Positions 16,942-25,816 of a DNA stretch of 64,000 nt are shown one piece after another. The notes beneath the pieces were generated by a model. The model searched no databases, was not told where the DNA came from, and saw nothing but the letters and a program-made list of their open reading frames with translations. The position numbers were made by a program, and so were the translations under genes. Where the stretch lies: assembly GCF_000025325.1 (NCBI RefSeq), contig NC_013744.1, positions 186,001 through 250,000 of the forward strand. The letters are read 5' to 3'. The stretch comes from Haloterrigena turkmenica DSM 5511 (lineage in GTDB: Archaea > Halobacteriota > Halobacteria > Halobacteriales > Natrialbaceae). How positions within the stretch are numbered: position 1 is the first letter of the stretch; each line of letters begins with the position of its first letter.

Positions 16942-17826
16942 ATGACTGAAGACGCTCAACGGTACGCCGAGGTCGATCCGAGTGGCACTCGCACGCTGCT
17001 CTCGAAGCGGTCGTTGTCGAGCGTCCTCGCGGTAACGGTCGTCCTGGCGGTCGCCAGCTGGATCGTCGGCGTCGATCCGTTACTACTGCTATCGTCGGCG
17101 GCGCGAGACCAGATGGTCGCGTTCGTGGCCGACGGGTTCCCGCCCGAGGTCGGCCGCGACTTTCTGTTCGGTCGAACGCTCCGAGACGGATTGCTGTGGG
17201 CGGTCGTCGAAACCCTGGCCATCAGTATCGTCGGCACCTCGCTCGCCGTGGTCTTCGCGATACCGCTCGCCCTGGCGAGCGCGTCGACCGTGACGCACGA
17301 GGGACCGCTGTACGCCGGCGCGTCCTCTTCGCGAGTCGCATTCGGGTACGTCCTGCACCGAAGCGCTCGGGTGGTCTTGAGTTTCCTCCGGTCGGTTCCC
17401 GGCCTCGTCTGGGGGTTTCTCTTCGTCACCGCGGTGGGACTGGGACCGTTCGCCGGCGCGCTCGCACTCGGCGTTCACAACGCGGGCGTACTCGGTAAAC
17501 TGTACGCGGACTTCCTCGAGGACACAGATCCGATGACGACGGAAGCGGTCGCGTCGAGCGGGGCGACGCGGTTCCAGGCCGTGTGTCACGGCATGGTGCC
17601 ACAGATCTCAGCGACGGTGGCGTCGTACACGCTCTACAGGTGGGAATGCACGATCCGCTCGGCGACGATCCTCGGCTTCGTCGGCGCCGGCGGTATCGGC
17701 TACTATCTCGTCATCTCGATCCAACGCCTACAGTATCAGAAGCTCGTCACGGCGATCGCTGCGGTGTTCGCGCTCGTGGTGATGAGCGACGCGCTGGCGT
17801 CGAGGCTTCGGGCGAGGATGGTGTGA
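16942..17826 (+). CDS. PhnE-like ABC transporter permease
   Basis: A 294-residue membrane protein with about six hydrophobic segments. It carries the PhnE/phosphonate permease features SVPGLVWGFLF and, near the end, WECTIRSATILGFVGAGGIG, the loop that docks the ATPase. Such permeases import phosphonates or related anions. Neither a PhnC-type ATPase nor a binding protein gene is visible beside it, so the transporter is either incomplete here or uses subunits from elsewhere. The substrate is therefore open; a purine breakdown product is possible only by context. Confidence 0.8.
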   Translation: MTEDAQRYAEVDPSGTRTLLSKRSLSSVLAVTVVLAVASWIVGVDPLLLLSSAARDQMVAFVADGFPPEVGRDFLFGRTLRDGLLWAVVETLAISIVGTSLAVVFAIPLALASASTVTHEGPLYAGASSSRVAFGYVLHRSARVVLSFLRSVPGLVWGFLFVTAVGLGPFAGALALGVHNAGVLGKLYADFLEDTDPMTTEAVASSGATRFQAVCHGMVPQISATVASYTLYRWECTIRSATILGFVGAGGIGYYLVISIQRLQYQKLVTAIAAVFALVVMSDALASRLRARMV

Positions 17827-17915
17827 CCGATAGACTAGAAGTGCCGGCTGGAACGACGGAAGCACGATCCGAAGTGGATCCGGGGCCGCCGTGAGCTGCC
17901 GCACTGAAACGCCGC

Positions 17916-19148
17916 CTACACCGTCGCCTTCGACCGGACGGCCTCGAGGAGCACTTCGGTCCCCGTCACGACGTCTTCCCACTCCGTGTACTCGCTCTCC
18001 CGATGGCTGATACCGTCGACGCTCGGGACGAAGATCATGCTCGTCGGCGCGATTTTGTTGAGGTAGTTGGCGTCGTGGCCGGCGCCGCTAACGAGACGCG
18101 TGTACTCGCAACCGACCGTTTCGGCGGCATCGACGACCGTATCGATACAGCTCTGATCGAAGGGATCGGCGTCGATGCGCATGATCTCTTCGAACTCGTA
18201 CTCGAGTCCCTCTCGTTCGGCGGCGTGGGCGATTTCGTTTCGGATCCGTTCGACCGCCGCGTCGACGACCTCGTCGTCGTACGACCGGAAGTCGACGGTG
18301 AACTCGACTCTCTCAGGGATCACGTTGATCGCGTTCGGCCAGACGTCGACGCTACCGACGGTGCCGACGAGGTCGGTGCCTTCGGTCGCCGTGATCCGCC
18401 GAACGCTGTCGGTCACGTCGGCCGTCGCGACGAAGGCGTCGTGGCGCATGTTCATCGGCGTCGGGCCGGCGTGATTCGCCTGCCCCTCGAACGTGACGTT
18501 CATCCAGGAGAACCCGAACACGCCCTCGACGGCCGCGACGGGGAGGTCCTCCCGTTCGAGGAACGGTCCCTGCTCGACGTGCATCTCGAAGTAACAGTGG
18601 ATATCGTGGGCTTCGCAGGGTTCGTCGCCCTTGTATCCGATGCGTTCGAGTTCCTCGCCGAACGTGTCGCCGTCCTTGTCTTCGCGCTCGTACGCGTAGT
18701 CGAGGTCGAAGATATCGCAGAAAACGCCGCTCCCGAGCATATCCGGTTGAAACCGGACGCCCTCCTCGTTGCTCCACGCGACGACCTCGAGCGGTCGCTC
18801 CGTCGTTTCGTCGGCGTCGTTGAGCGCTTCGACGACCTCGAGACCGCCGAGGACGCCGATCACGCCGTCGTACCGTCCGCCGTTGTACTGGCTGTCGATG
18901 TGGGAGCCGAACACGACCGGGTCGGCGTCCGAATCCATTCCGGACCGCCGCCCGAAGATGTTCCCCATCTCGTCGATCCGAACCGTCAGGCCGGCGTCCC
19001 GAAACCATTCGATGAGGGTGTCTCGAGCCTCTTTGTTCTCGTCGGATAAGCTCGGGCGGTTCACACCGCCGTTTTCGGTCGCACCGATCTCGCTGAATTC
19101 GTCGAATCGGCGGCGGAATCGCCGCTCGTCGATACTCGCGGTAACCAT
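17916..19148 (-). CDS. M20-family amidohydrolase (allantoate/N-carbamoyl amino acid hydrolase-like)
   Basis: A 410-residue zinc-dependent hydrolase. Metal-binding motifs are GSHIDSQYNGGRYDG, NEEGVRF, EMHVEQGP and, near the end, GAGHDANYL; a dimerisation domain lies between (NHAGPTPM). Family members cleave allantoate, ureidoglycolate or N-carbamoyl-L-amino acids, releasing ammonia. YgeY, another M20 hydrolase, occupies a similar place in the bacterial ssnA/hyuA purine cluster. ATG 19148 was selected since further upstream residues are not family-like. It is divergent from the D-aminoacylase-like gene with 127 bases between. Confidence 0.87.
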   Translation of the reverse strand: MVTASIDERRFRRRFDEFSEIGATENGGVNRPSLSDENKEARDTLIEWFRDAGLTVRIDEMGNIFGRRSGMDSDADPVVFGSHIDSQYNGGRYDGVIGVLGGLEVVEALNDADETTERPLEVVAWSNEEGVRFQPDMLGSGVFCDIFDLDYAYEREDKDGDTFGEELERIGYKGDEPCEAHDIHCYFEMHVEQGPFLEREDLPVAAVEGVFGFSWMNVTFEGQANHAGPTPMNMRHDAFVATADVTDSVRRITATEGTDLVGTVGSVDVWPNAINVIPERVEFTVDFRSYDDEVVDAAVERIRNEIAHAAEREGLEYEFEEIMRIDADPFDQSCIDTVVDAAETVGCEYTRLVSGAGHDANYLNKIAPTSMIFVPSVDGISHRESEYTEWEDVVTGTEVLLEAVRSKATV

Positions 19149-19275
19149 GGCGAAACCCACCAGCGGAGCGAACTTTAACATTCCGGCGAGGGACGAGACG
19201 GATATCGAGCCAGCCGCGCCAGATGCGGGCCAAATCACCGAAAGAATCAAACGGCCCATCCACGAGGTTCGAGAC

Positions 19276-20916
19276 ATGTCGTCTGTTAGCACGGGGTCCG
19301 TAGAGTTTCGAAACGCGCGCGTTCTCGACGGCACCGGCGGGCCGGTCTTTACCGCACACGTTCTGGTCGATGGCGATCGGATCGAACGCGTCGGTGACGA
19401 ACCGGCCGGCGCCGACAGGGTTATCGATCTCGACGGCGCGTATCTCGCTCCGGGGTTCGTGGATATGCACGCCCATTCGGAATTGCGACTGATGACCAAG
19501 CCGGCCGCCGAGGAGAAACTCACGCAGGGAATCACCACCGAAGTCCTCGGACAGGACGGTGTTAGCGTCGCTCCCGTGCCGGATGAACTGAAGACGGAGT
19601 GGGAGAAGCGCATCCAGTCGCTGGACGGAACGATCGATCGGCACTGGCCCTGGAACTCCGTCTCCGAGTATCTCGACGAACTCGACGAGGCAGCGCCGGC
19701 CGTCAACGCCGCCCACTACGCCCCTCACGGGAACCTTCGGTCTCACATCTCCGGCTTCGAGGACCGAGAACTCGCGACGGCGGAGATCGCTGAGCTGCAA
19801 GAGCGGCTCGATCAGGCTATCGATGGCGGCGCGTTCGGGATGTCCACGGGGATGATCTATCCACCGAGTTCCTACGGGCGCGACCCGGAGCTCGAGGCGC
19901 TCGCCGAGACGCTCGCGACTCGAGACTCGTTTATGATCTCTCACGTGTGGAACGAGACCGATCACGTCGTCGAATCCATCGACCGTTATCTCGGAATCTG
20001 TCGTCGCGGCGGCTGTCACGCGCACGTTTCACACCTGAAAGTCGGCGGCCGACGGAACTGGGGGCGTTCCGCGGACGTCCTCGATCTGTTCGACGACGCG
20101 GTCGACGCGGGACAGCGGGTCTCGTTCGATCAGTACCCGTACACGGCGGGATCGACGATGCTCACCGCGTTGTTGCCGCCGTGGGCCCGTCGGAGAGAGA
20201 CGTCGGACATCCTCGAACGGCTGCGGCGAGCGGACGTCAGAGAGCGCCTCGCCGAGGATATCTCGTCCCCCGGCGATTGGGAGAACTTGGCCCGCGCGGC
20301 GGGCACGTGGGACAACATCCTCATCACCCGGACCGCGAGCGGCGACTATCAGGGGAACACGATCGAAGAGATCGCGACCGAACGAAACCTCGACCCGATC
20401 GATACGCTGTGTGAACTCCTCGTCGAGGAGAACCTGGACGTGACGATGGCGGACTTCGTCATGGCGGAGGAGGACATCGAACGGTTCCTCGCGGACGACC
20501 GGGGAACGTTCTGCACGGACGGCATCTTCGGCGGGAAACCCCATCCGCGAGCCGTCGGGACCTTCGGCCGCATCCTCGAGCGGTACGTCCGCGAGCGCGA
20601 CGTGCTATCGCCGTCGCTGATGGCGCGCAAGGCCGCCGGTCACCCCGCCGATATCCTCGGATTAGCCGATCGAGGCTACGTGAAGGAGGGGTACGTCGCC
20701 GATCTCGTCGCGTTCGACCTCGACGCCGTGTCCGAGAACGCCACCTACGAGGACCCGATCCAGTACACCGACGGCTTCGACTACGTACTCGTCGGCGGAG
20801 CGATCGCCGTCGAGGACGGGGCGACGACGGACGTCCGTAACGGCGAGATCCTGCGCTCGACCGACGAGTGGGACGGCCGCTCGCGCCCGTCGCTCGACCG
20901 GTCGTCCGACGAGTAG
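19276..20916 (+). CDS. N-acyl-D-amino-acid deacylase-like amidohydrolase
   Basis: A 546-residue amidohydrolase. The N-terminal metal motif is APGFVDMHAHSEL; YPPSSYGR, HVSHLKVGG and the late CTDGIFGGKPHPRAVGTF are typical of the D-aminoacylase family, as is the final KEGYVADLVAFD. Real substrates of archaeal members are largely unknown and may include cyclic ureides or N-acyl compounds. Downstream, an LLM oxidoreductase follows on the same strand after 164 bases with its own TATA box. A role in ring-opened purine products is an inference from location. Confidence 0.82.
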   Translation: MSSVSTGSVEFRNARVLDGTGGPVFTAHVLVDGDRIERVGDEPAGADRVIDLDGAYLAPGFVDMHAHSELRLMTKPAAEEKLTQGITTEVLGQDGVSVAPVPDELKTEWEKRIQSLDGTIDRHWPWNSVSEYLDELDEAAPAVNAAHYAPHGNLRSHISGFEDRELATAEIAELQERLDQAIDGGAFGMSTGMIYPPSSYGRDPELEALAETLATRDSFMISHVWNETDHVVESIDRYLGICRRGGCHAHVSHLKVGGRRNWGRSADVLDLFDDAVDAGQRVSFDQYPYTAGSTMLTALLPPWARRRETSDILERLRRADVRERLAEDISSPGDWENLARAAGTWDNILITRTASGDYQGNTIEEIATERNLDPIDTLCELLVEENLDVTMADFVMAEEDIERFLADDRGTFCTDGIFGGKPHPRAVGTFGRILERYVRERDVLSPSLMARKAAGHPADILGLADRGYVKEGYVADLVAFDLDAVSENATYEDPIQYTDGFDYVLVGGAIAVEDGATTDVRNGEILRSTDEWDGRSRPSLDRSSDE

Positions 20917-21040
20917 CGACGCGCGGTCTTCGCCGGGCGACGCTACCGGTACAGTACCGTCCCGGGCGGTCCCATCGACGACTCGGTCCGGACCGATCCG
21001 CGGTCGCGTGGCCACCATTGCCTGTGTTTCTCACCCATAC

Positions 21041-21050
21041 TTATTTATCA
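21041..21050 (+). promoter_or_regulatory. TATA-like box of the LLM oxidoreductase gene
   Basis: TTATTTATCA lies about 35 bases before the ATG at 21081, a good haloarchaeal TATA position for a transcript with a leader of roughly 10 bases. Confidence 0.55.
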
Positions 21051-21080
21051 AGTGTCGGTTTACTTGCTACCGGACTTCCA

Positions 21081-22118
21081 ATGAGCGATAGCAAACAGGT
21101 GTTCGACAGAGGCGACCGTGTTGGCATCTACCTGCAGGACAAACATTCGTTACAGGAGAACCTCGAGCTCGTCCAGTACGCGGAGGAACAGGGAATCGAC
21201 GAAATCTGGCAGGCGGAGTCTCGACTCGCACGCGACGGCGTCACGCCGCTCGGAGCGTACGCCGCCGTTACGGACAGGATCAAGCTCGGGACCGGCGTGA
21301 TCAACAACTGGACGCGAAACACCGCGCTCATCGCACAGACGATGAGCACGCTGGAGGAACTCGCCGGCCCGGACCGCATCCAGTGCGGGATCGGCGCCTG
21401 GTGGGACCCGCTGGCGGAGAAGGTCGGAATCGACCGGAGCGGCGCCCTCCGCGCGATGCGAGAGTGCGTCGAGGTGACGCAGGACCTGCTGGCCATGGAG
21501 AACGTGACCTACGACGGGGAGTTCGTCCAGATGCGCGACGTGGAACTCGACGTCGTCCACGGCGATTCCGGACCTCGGACGGTTCCGGTGTACGTCGGCG
21601 GTACCGGGTTCAAAATGCTTGAACTCACGGGACACTTCGCCGACGGCGCTCTGATGAACTATCTCGTCAGTCCCGAGTACAACGAGAAGGCGCTCGACGC
21701 GCTCGAGACCGGAGCGGAGCGCGGCGGCCGTTCGCTCGAGGACATCGATCGACCGCAGCTGATCGTCTGTTCGATGGACCGCGACGTCGACCAGGCGCTC
21801 GACAACGCGCGCGAACTCATCACGCAGTACCTGGGCCAACAGCCCCACATCATGAAGGCGAGCGGCGTCAGTCAGGACCTCATCGACGACGTCGGCGAGG
21901 CGATCGGCGGCTGGCCGGCGGACAAGGACGACATTCAGGAGGGAATGGAACTCATTCCGGACGACGTCGTCCACAAGCTCACGGCCAGCGGAACGCCCGA
22001 GCAGTGTCGAGAGAAGGTCCGCGAGTACGCTGACAGCGGCTGTCAGTGCCCGATCCTCTACCCCCTGGGTGACGACCGCGAACTGATGATCGACGAGTTC
22101 GCCGACGGCTACCTGTAA
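21081..22118 (+). CDS. F420-dependent LLM-class oxidoreductase
   Basis: A 345-residue luciferase-like TIM-barrel protein of the F420-dependent branch (methylene-H4MPT reductase/alcohol dehydrogenase type). Evidence includes AEEQGIDEIWQAESRLARDG, KLGTGVINNWTRN, QCGIGAWWDP and PVYVGGTGFKMLELTG. Such enzymes use reduced or oxidised F420 for hydride transfer to many substrates. The start matches the family N-terminus and the TATA spacing. It stands between amidohydrolase and PLP enzyme genes, where it could reduce or oxidise a purine-derived intermediate, taking the place of the flavoprotein YgfK of the bacterial cluster; this is a hypothesis. Confidence 0.87.
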   Translation: MSDSKQVFDRGDRVGIYLQDKHSLQENLELVQYAEEQGIDEIWQAESRLARDGVTPLGAYAAVTDRIKLGTGVINNWTRNTALIAQTMSTLEELAGPDRIQCGIGAWWDPLAEKVGIDRSGALRAMRECVEVTQDLLAMENVTYDGEFVQMRDVELDVVHGDSGPRTVPVYVGGTGFKMLELTGHFADGALMNYLVSPEYNEKALDALETGAERGGRSLEDIDRPQLIVCSMDRDVDQALDNARELITQYLGQQPHIMKASGVSQDLIDDVGEAIGGWPADKDDIQEGMELIPDDVVHKLTASGTPEQCREKVREYADSGCQCPILYPLGDDRELMIDEFADGYL

Positions 22119-22256
22119 CATCGCGGCGTTACCCCCTCACGCTTCCGGCGACGCCCCGGGACGACTGTTCGCGGTTGTCGGTTCTGGAGCGGATCTTCGA
22201 GGGGTAACGGAGCAAAACGAAGAGAACGATCGGTACGAGGTTCGGCGGCGCGACGA

Positions 22257-23516
22257 TCAGTCGTCGGCTGCGGCGGCCTCGGCGCCGCCGAACAGCGCTT
22301 CGACTTCGGAGATGTCCGGTTCGATCCGGTTGACGTCGCCGGTCGCCTTCTTCGCGCTCTCGGTGTCTTTCAGGCCGAAGCCGGTCGAAACGACGACGAC
22401 GGTTTCGTCTCGCTCGATGATGCCCCGTTTCAGGGCCTCTCGAACGCCGGCGACCGGCGTCGCACCCGCGGGCTCGGCGTAAATTCCTTCCGTGCTGCCC
22501 AGGAGCTTCTCCGCCTCGAGAATATCCTCGTCGGAGACCAACACGGTGTCCCCGCCGCTCTGTTCGGGGGCGCGGCAGGCCTTGATCGTGTTTCGCGGTC
22601 GGCCGACGGCGATGCTGTCGGCGATCGTCTCCGCGATGTCGTCGATGTCCTCGTGGCCCTGGAACGCGTCGTGGATTGCCGAGGCGCCCTCCGCCTGCAC
22701 GCCGAGCATCTTCGGATAATCGTCGACGTAGTCGAGGTCGTAGAACTCCTTGAAGCCCTTCCAGGCGCCGGCGATTGTACAGCCGTCCCCCATCGAAAAG
22801 ACGACCCAGTCGGGAACGTCGCCGCGGACCTTCGACTGCTCCGCGAGCTCGTGGCCGACGGTCCGTTTCCCTTCCACTTGGAAGGGATTGATCGCCGCGT
22901 TACGGTTGTACCAGCCGTACTCGTCCGTGACCTCGACGCTCAGATCGTACGCTTCGTCGTACGATCCGTTGACCGCGAGCACGTCCGCGCCGTACACGAG
23001 CGGTTGGGCGAGTTTGCCCGCCGGCGCGGCACCGGGCACGAAGATTCGGCAGTCGAGACCGCCGCGTGCCGCGTACCCGGAGAGCGAGGCCGCTGCGTTT
23101 CCCGTGGACGCGCACGTGATGATGTCGCGGCCGGCGTGTTTGGCTTTCGTCACCGCGATGGAACTGGCGCGGTCCTTGAAACAGCCGGTCGGATTGCGCC
23201 CGTCGTCTTTGACGAGCGTCTCGACGCCGAGAGCCTCGCTCAGGTTCGGCGCGTCGAATAGGTCTGTTCCGCCCTCGTTGAGGGTCACGACCTCCGCGTC
23301 GTCGTCGACCGGGAGGAAGGCCTCGTACTTCCACTGACTCCGGATATTCCCGTCGAGGTCGGCGTCGAAGTTGTCGTGGATGACGTCGTAGTCGTACTTG
23401 ACCTCGAGGATGCCTTTCACGCCCTCGTGTTCGGGGCAGGTGTAAATGATCTGGTCCGGGTCGTACTCCCGCTCACAGATGGTACACTCTAACGTAGTGA
23501 CATGGTCCATTGCCAT
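22257..23516 (-). CDS. thrC: Threonine synthase-family PLP enzyme
   Basis: A 419-residue fold-type II PLP enzyme. An N-terminal zinc ribbon (LECTICEREY, YTCPEHEG) is followed by GCFKDRASS, which contains the PLP lysine, then CASTGNAAASLSGYAARGG, which binds the cofactor phosphate, and FSMGDGCTIAGAWKGF. This is the archaeal threonine synthase architecture, converting O-phosphohomoserine to threonine. It may be the housekeeping enzyme. The bacterial purine cluster has another fold-type II enzyme, YgeX, in the same neighbourhood, so a lyase role on an amino-acid product is a reasonable alternative. Confidence 0.82.
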   Translation of the reverse strand: MAMDHVTTLECTICEREYDPDQIIYTCPEHEGVKGILEVKYDYDVIHDNFDADLDGNIRSQWKYEAFLPVDDDAEVVTLNEGGTDLFDAPNLSEALGVETLVKDDGRNPTGCFKDRASSIAVTKAKHAGRDIITCASTGNAAASLSGYAARGGLDCRIFVPGAAPAGKLAQPLVYGADVLAVNGSYDEAYDLSVEVTDEYGWYNRNAAINPFQVEGKRTVGHELAEQSKVRGDVPDWVVFSMGDGCTIAGAWKGFKEFYDLDYVDDYPKMLGVQAEGASAIHDAFQGHEDIDDIAETIADSIAVGRPRNTIKACRAPEQSGGDTVLVSDEDILEAEKLLGSTEGIYAEPAGATPVAGVREALKRGIIERDETVVVVSTGFGLKDTESAKKATGDVNRIEPDISEVEALFGGAEAAAADD

Positions 23517-24024
23517 ACGGTATCACAAGCAAGACTACTACTAAAAAACACCGCACGGTACCCGTAACGGCCTCACTGACGGCGAGCCCCGCTTTCTGAG
23601 CCGTACGCGGAGCGATTTCCCTCTCCAAGACGCCACATCGTCTCCAAACTCGTCACACACGTTCTGTCGCGCCTGTGGAATCGGCGGTCGGGGGCGCGCT
23701 GATCGTCGCGGCCGACCGCCCTCGTCTCACGTCCGATGTATTTCGATCGGCGGTCGCCACCCCTGCCGGTCGAACAGAGTACGGCTCCCGTCCCGATACG
23801 ACGCAATCCCGGGACGTACCGCGAGCAGCTCGAGGCGATGAGCGTCGATGGTGTGCACGTCCACCCGCTGACGCCAAACCGCCGGCAAACCCCGCCACAA
23901 CTGACGTGGCGACAGTGCTTTTATACGGGACTCCCTCGATGGTTCGCTGGACGCTAGCACGTCCCACGTTCGTCGGCGCGATCGCCGGCGCTAGCGCTCG
24001 GATAGCTAGCGGTGAATTACAATC
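23517..24024. other. Intergenic region before the NAD kinase-phosphatase fusion
   Basis: No convincing gene. A TATA-like TTTTATACG near 23919-23927 could serve the gene starting at 24025 with a leader of about 75 bases. Short open frames here are not conserved-looking. Confidence 0.4.
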
Positions 24025-25737
24025 ATGTACGGAAGACGCTTGGCTACGATAGAGGAGATCATCGCGCTCGTCAGTCCGGATAGCGACGAGGAACTGTCGA
24101 CGCTCGAGGCTTGGGCGGACAACCACGGGATACCCGTTCACGCGGTCGAGGTCGGCGACGACATCGATTCGGTGTACGCTCCGGAACGCGAGTACCTGGG
24201 CGTCACCCTCGGCGGTGACGGGACGTACCTCGAAGGCGTCCGCCAGTTCAGCCCGAAGCAGATCCCGATTCTCGGCATCAACGCGGGGACCCTCGCGTTC
24301 CTCGCGAGTATCTCGCCGTGCGATCTGACGGACGCCCTCGACGAAGCCCTCCGGGGGGGTGCGACGGTCGACCGGCGCCAGCAGTTGCACGTGGCCGCCG
24401 ACAGAGTCAACTGCACCGGCATCAACGACGTCATGATCGAACACGAGCCGCCGGAGGATCCCGTGGACAGGAAGATCACTCGGCTGCAAGTGTTCGCGGA
24501 CGGCGAGTTCGTCGGCGAGTACGAAGGGAGCGGTCTCGCGGTATCGACGCCGACCGGATCGACCGGCGTCTCGCTGTCCGCCGGCGGCCCCGTTCACTAT
24601 CCGATGAACAACTCGTCGCTTCAGATCGTCCCGCTGCACACGCATCAGATGGGCGTTCGCCCGCTCATCGTCGACGCCGACACCACCATCAAAGTGGTCG
24701 CCGAGGGGCCCGCGAACCTCCTCGTGGACGGCGGACGCGTACAGTCGCGTCTCGAGGAAGACGACGTCGTAACCATCGGCGGAGCCGATACGTCGGCGCT
24801 CGTCGTCAACACGAGTTACGACGACGACTTCTTCACGTCCATCTCCGAAAAGCTCGGTTGGAGCGTCCGCGAGGACAGACACGATCGGGGCGATGCTGAC
24901 CGTCTGGTCGAGACCGAAGACGACGGGGAGGTTGTCCGCCAGGCAAAGCAGGTAGCGGAGGAAGCCGCGAAGGCGGCCGGCGAGGCGCTCAGAGAACTCC
25001 ACGGACAGACGGAGTCCGTGGAGTACAAGTCCGACAAGTCGGACATCGTCACCGAGGCGGACTACAAAGCGGACAACATCATCACGACCGTCATCGAGAA
25101 CGAGTTCCCCGACCACGGGATCCGTTCCGAAGAGAGCGACGAGCGAGTCGGGTCGAGCGAGTACACGTGGCTGATCGATCCGCTCGACGGAACGGGGAAC
25201 TTCGCCCACGGGAACCCGAACTACTCGATCTCCATCGCGCTCGTGGAGGACGAGGAACCCGTGATGGGAGTCGTCTACGCGCCCGAAACGGACGAAATGT
25301 TCGCGGCGATCGACGGGGAAGGGGCGACACTCGACGGCCTTCCGATCTCGACGACCGATCGGGCGACTCTCGACGAGTGTATGCTCCTCTCCGGATACGA
25401 TCCGAACGGGGCATTCCTCTCGCACTGCTACCAGGAGACTCGCGGCGTTCGAAGTCTCGGTTCGGCCGCGCTGAACCTCTGTTTCCTGGCAGCCGGTAGC
25501 GCCGACGCGCTGTGGGAGTTCGATACGTATCCATGGGACGTCGCTGCGGGGGTCGTTATCGCCCGCGAGGCCGGCGCCACGCTCACGACCGCGAACGGAG
25601 ACCGATACGATCCGATCGCCGCCCACGAGGCGCGGAACGAACTCGTCGGGTCGAACGGAGCGGTCCACGAGACGTTGCTCCGTCATCTCGACGAAAAACA
25701 GGACTTGCAAGCACCGAAACAGACCAGCGCAGACTGA
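24025..25737 (+). CDS. NAD kinase fused to an inositol-phosphatase-family (NADP phosphatase-like) domain
   Basis: A 570-residue two-domain protein. Residues 1 to about 285 are an ATP/polyphosphate NAD kinase with GGDGTYLEG (63-70), GINAGTLAFLA and STPTGSTGVSLS. After a charged linker, residues 300-570 form an inositol monophosphatase-type domain with KSDIVTEAD, DPLDGTGNF (385-393) and WDVAAG (504-509). A bifunctional NAD kinase/NADP phosphatase is known from Methanocaldococcus, as I recall with the phosphatase first, the opposite order. The pair could set the NAD/NADP ratio, relevant to the nearby F420:NADP oxidoreductase. An in-frame stop just upstream supports ATG 24025. Confidence 0.88.
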   Translation: MYGRRLATIEEIIALVSPDSDEELSTLEAWADNHGIPVHAVEVGDDIDSVYAPEREYLGVTLGGDGTYLEGVRQFSPKQIPILGINAGTLAFLASISPCDLTDALDEALRGGATVDRRQQLHVAADRVNCTGINDVMIEHEPPEDPVDRKITRLQVFADGEFVGEYEGSGLAVSTPTGSTGVSLSAGGPVHYPMNNSSLQIVPLHTHQMGVRPLIVDADTTIKVVAEGPANLLVDGGRVQSRLEEDDVVTIGGADTSALVVNTSYDDDFFTSISEKLGWSVREDRHDRGDADRLVETEDDGEVVRQAKQVAEEAAKAAGEALRELHGQTESVEYKSDKSDIVTEADYKADNIITTVIENEFPDHGIRSEESDERVGSSEYTWLIDPLDGTGNFAHGNPNYSISIALVEDEEPVMGVVYAPETDEMFAAIDGEGATLDGLPISTTDRATLDECMLLSGYDPNGAFLSHCYQETRGVRSLGSAALNLCFLAAGSADALWEFDTYPWDVAAGVVIAREAGATLTTANGDRYDPIAAHEARNELVGSNGAVHETLLRHLDEKQDLQAPKQTSAD

Positions 25738-25816
25738 CGTCCCGCCTCACGCTTCCTCGGCTGCGCTACTGACCGATTCCGGATCGTCGGAGTCTACTAC
25801 CCCACTCTCGGCCGAG

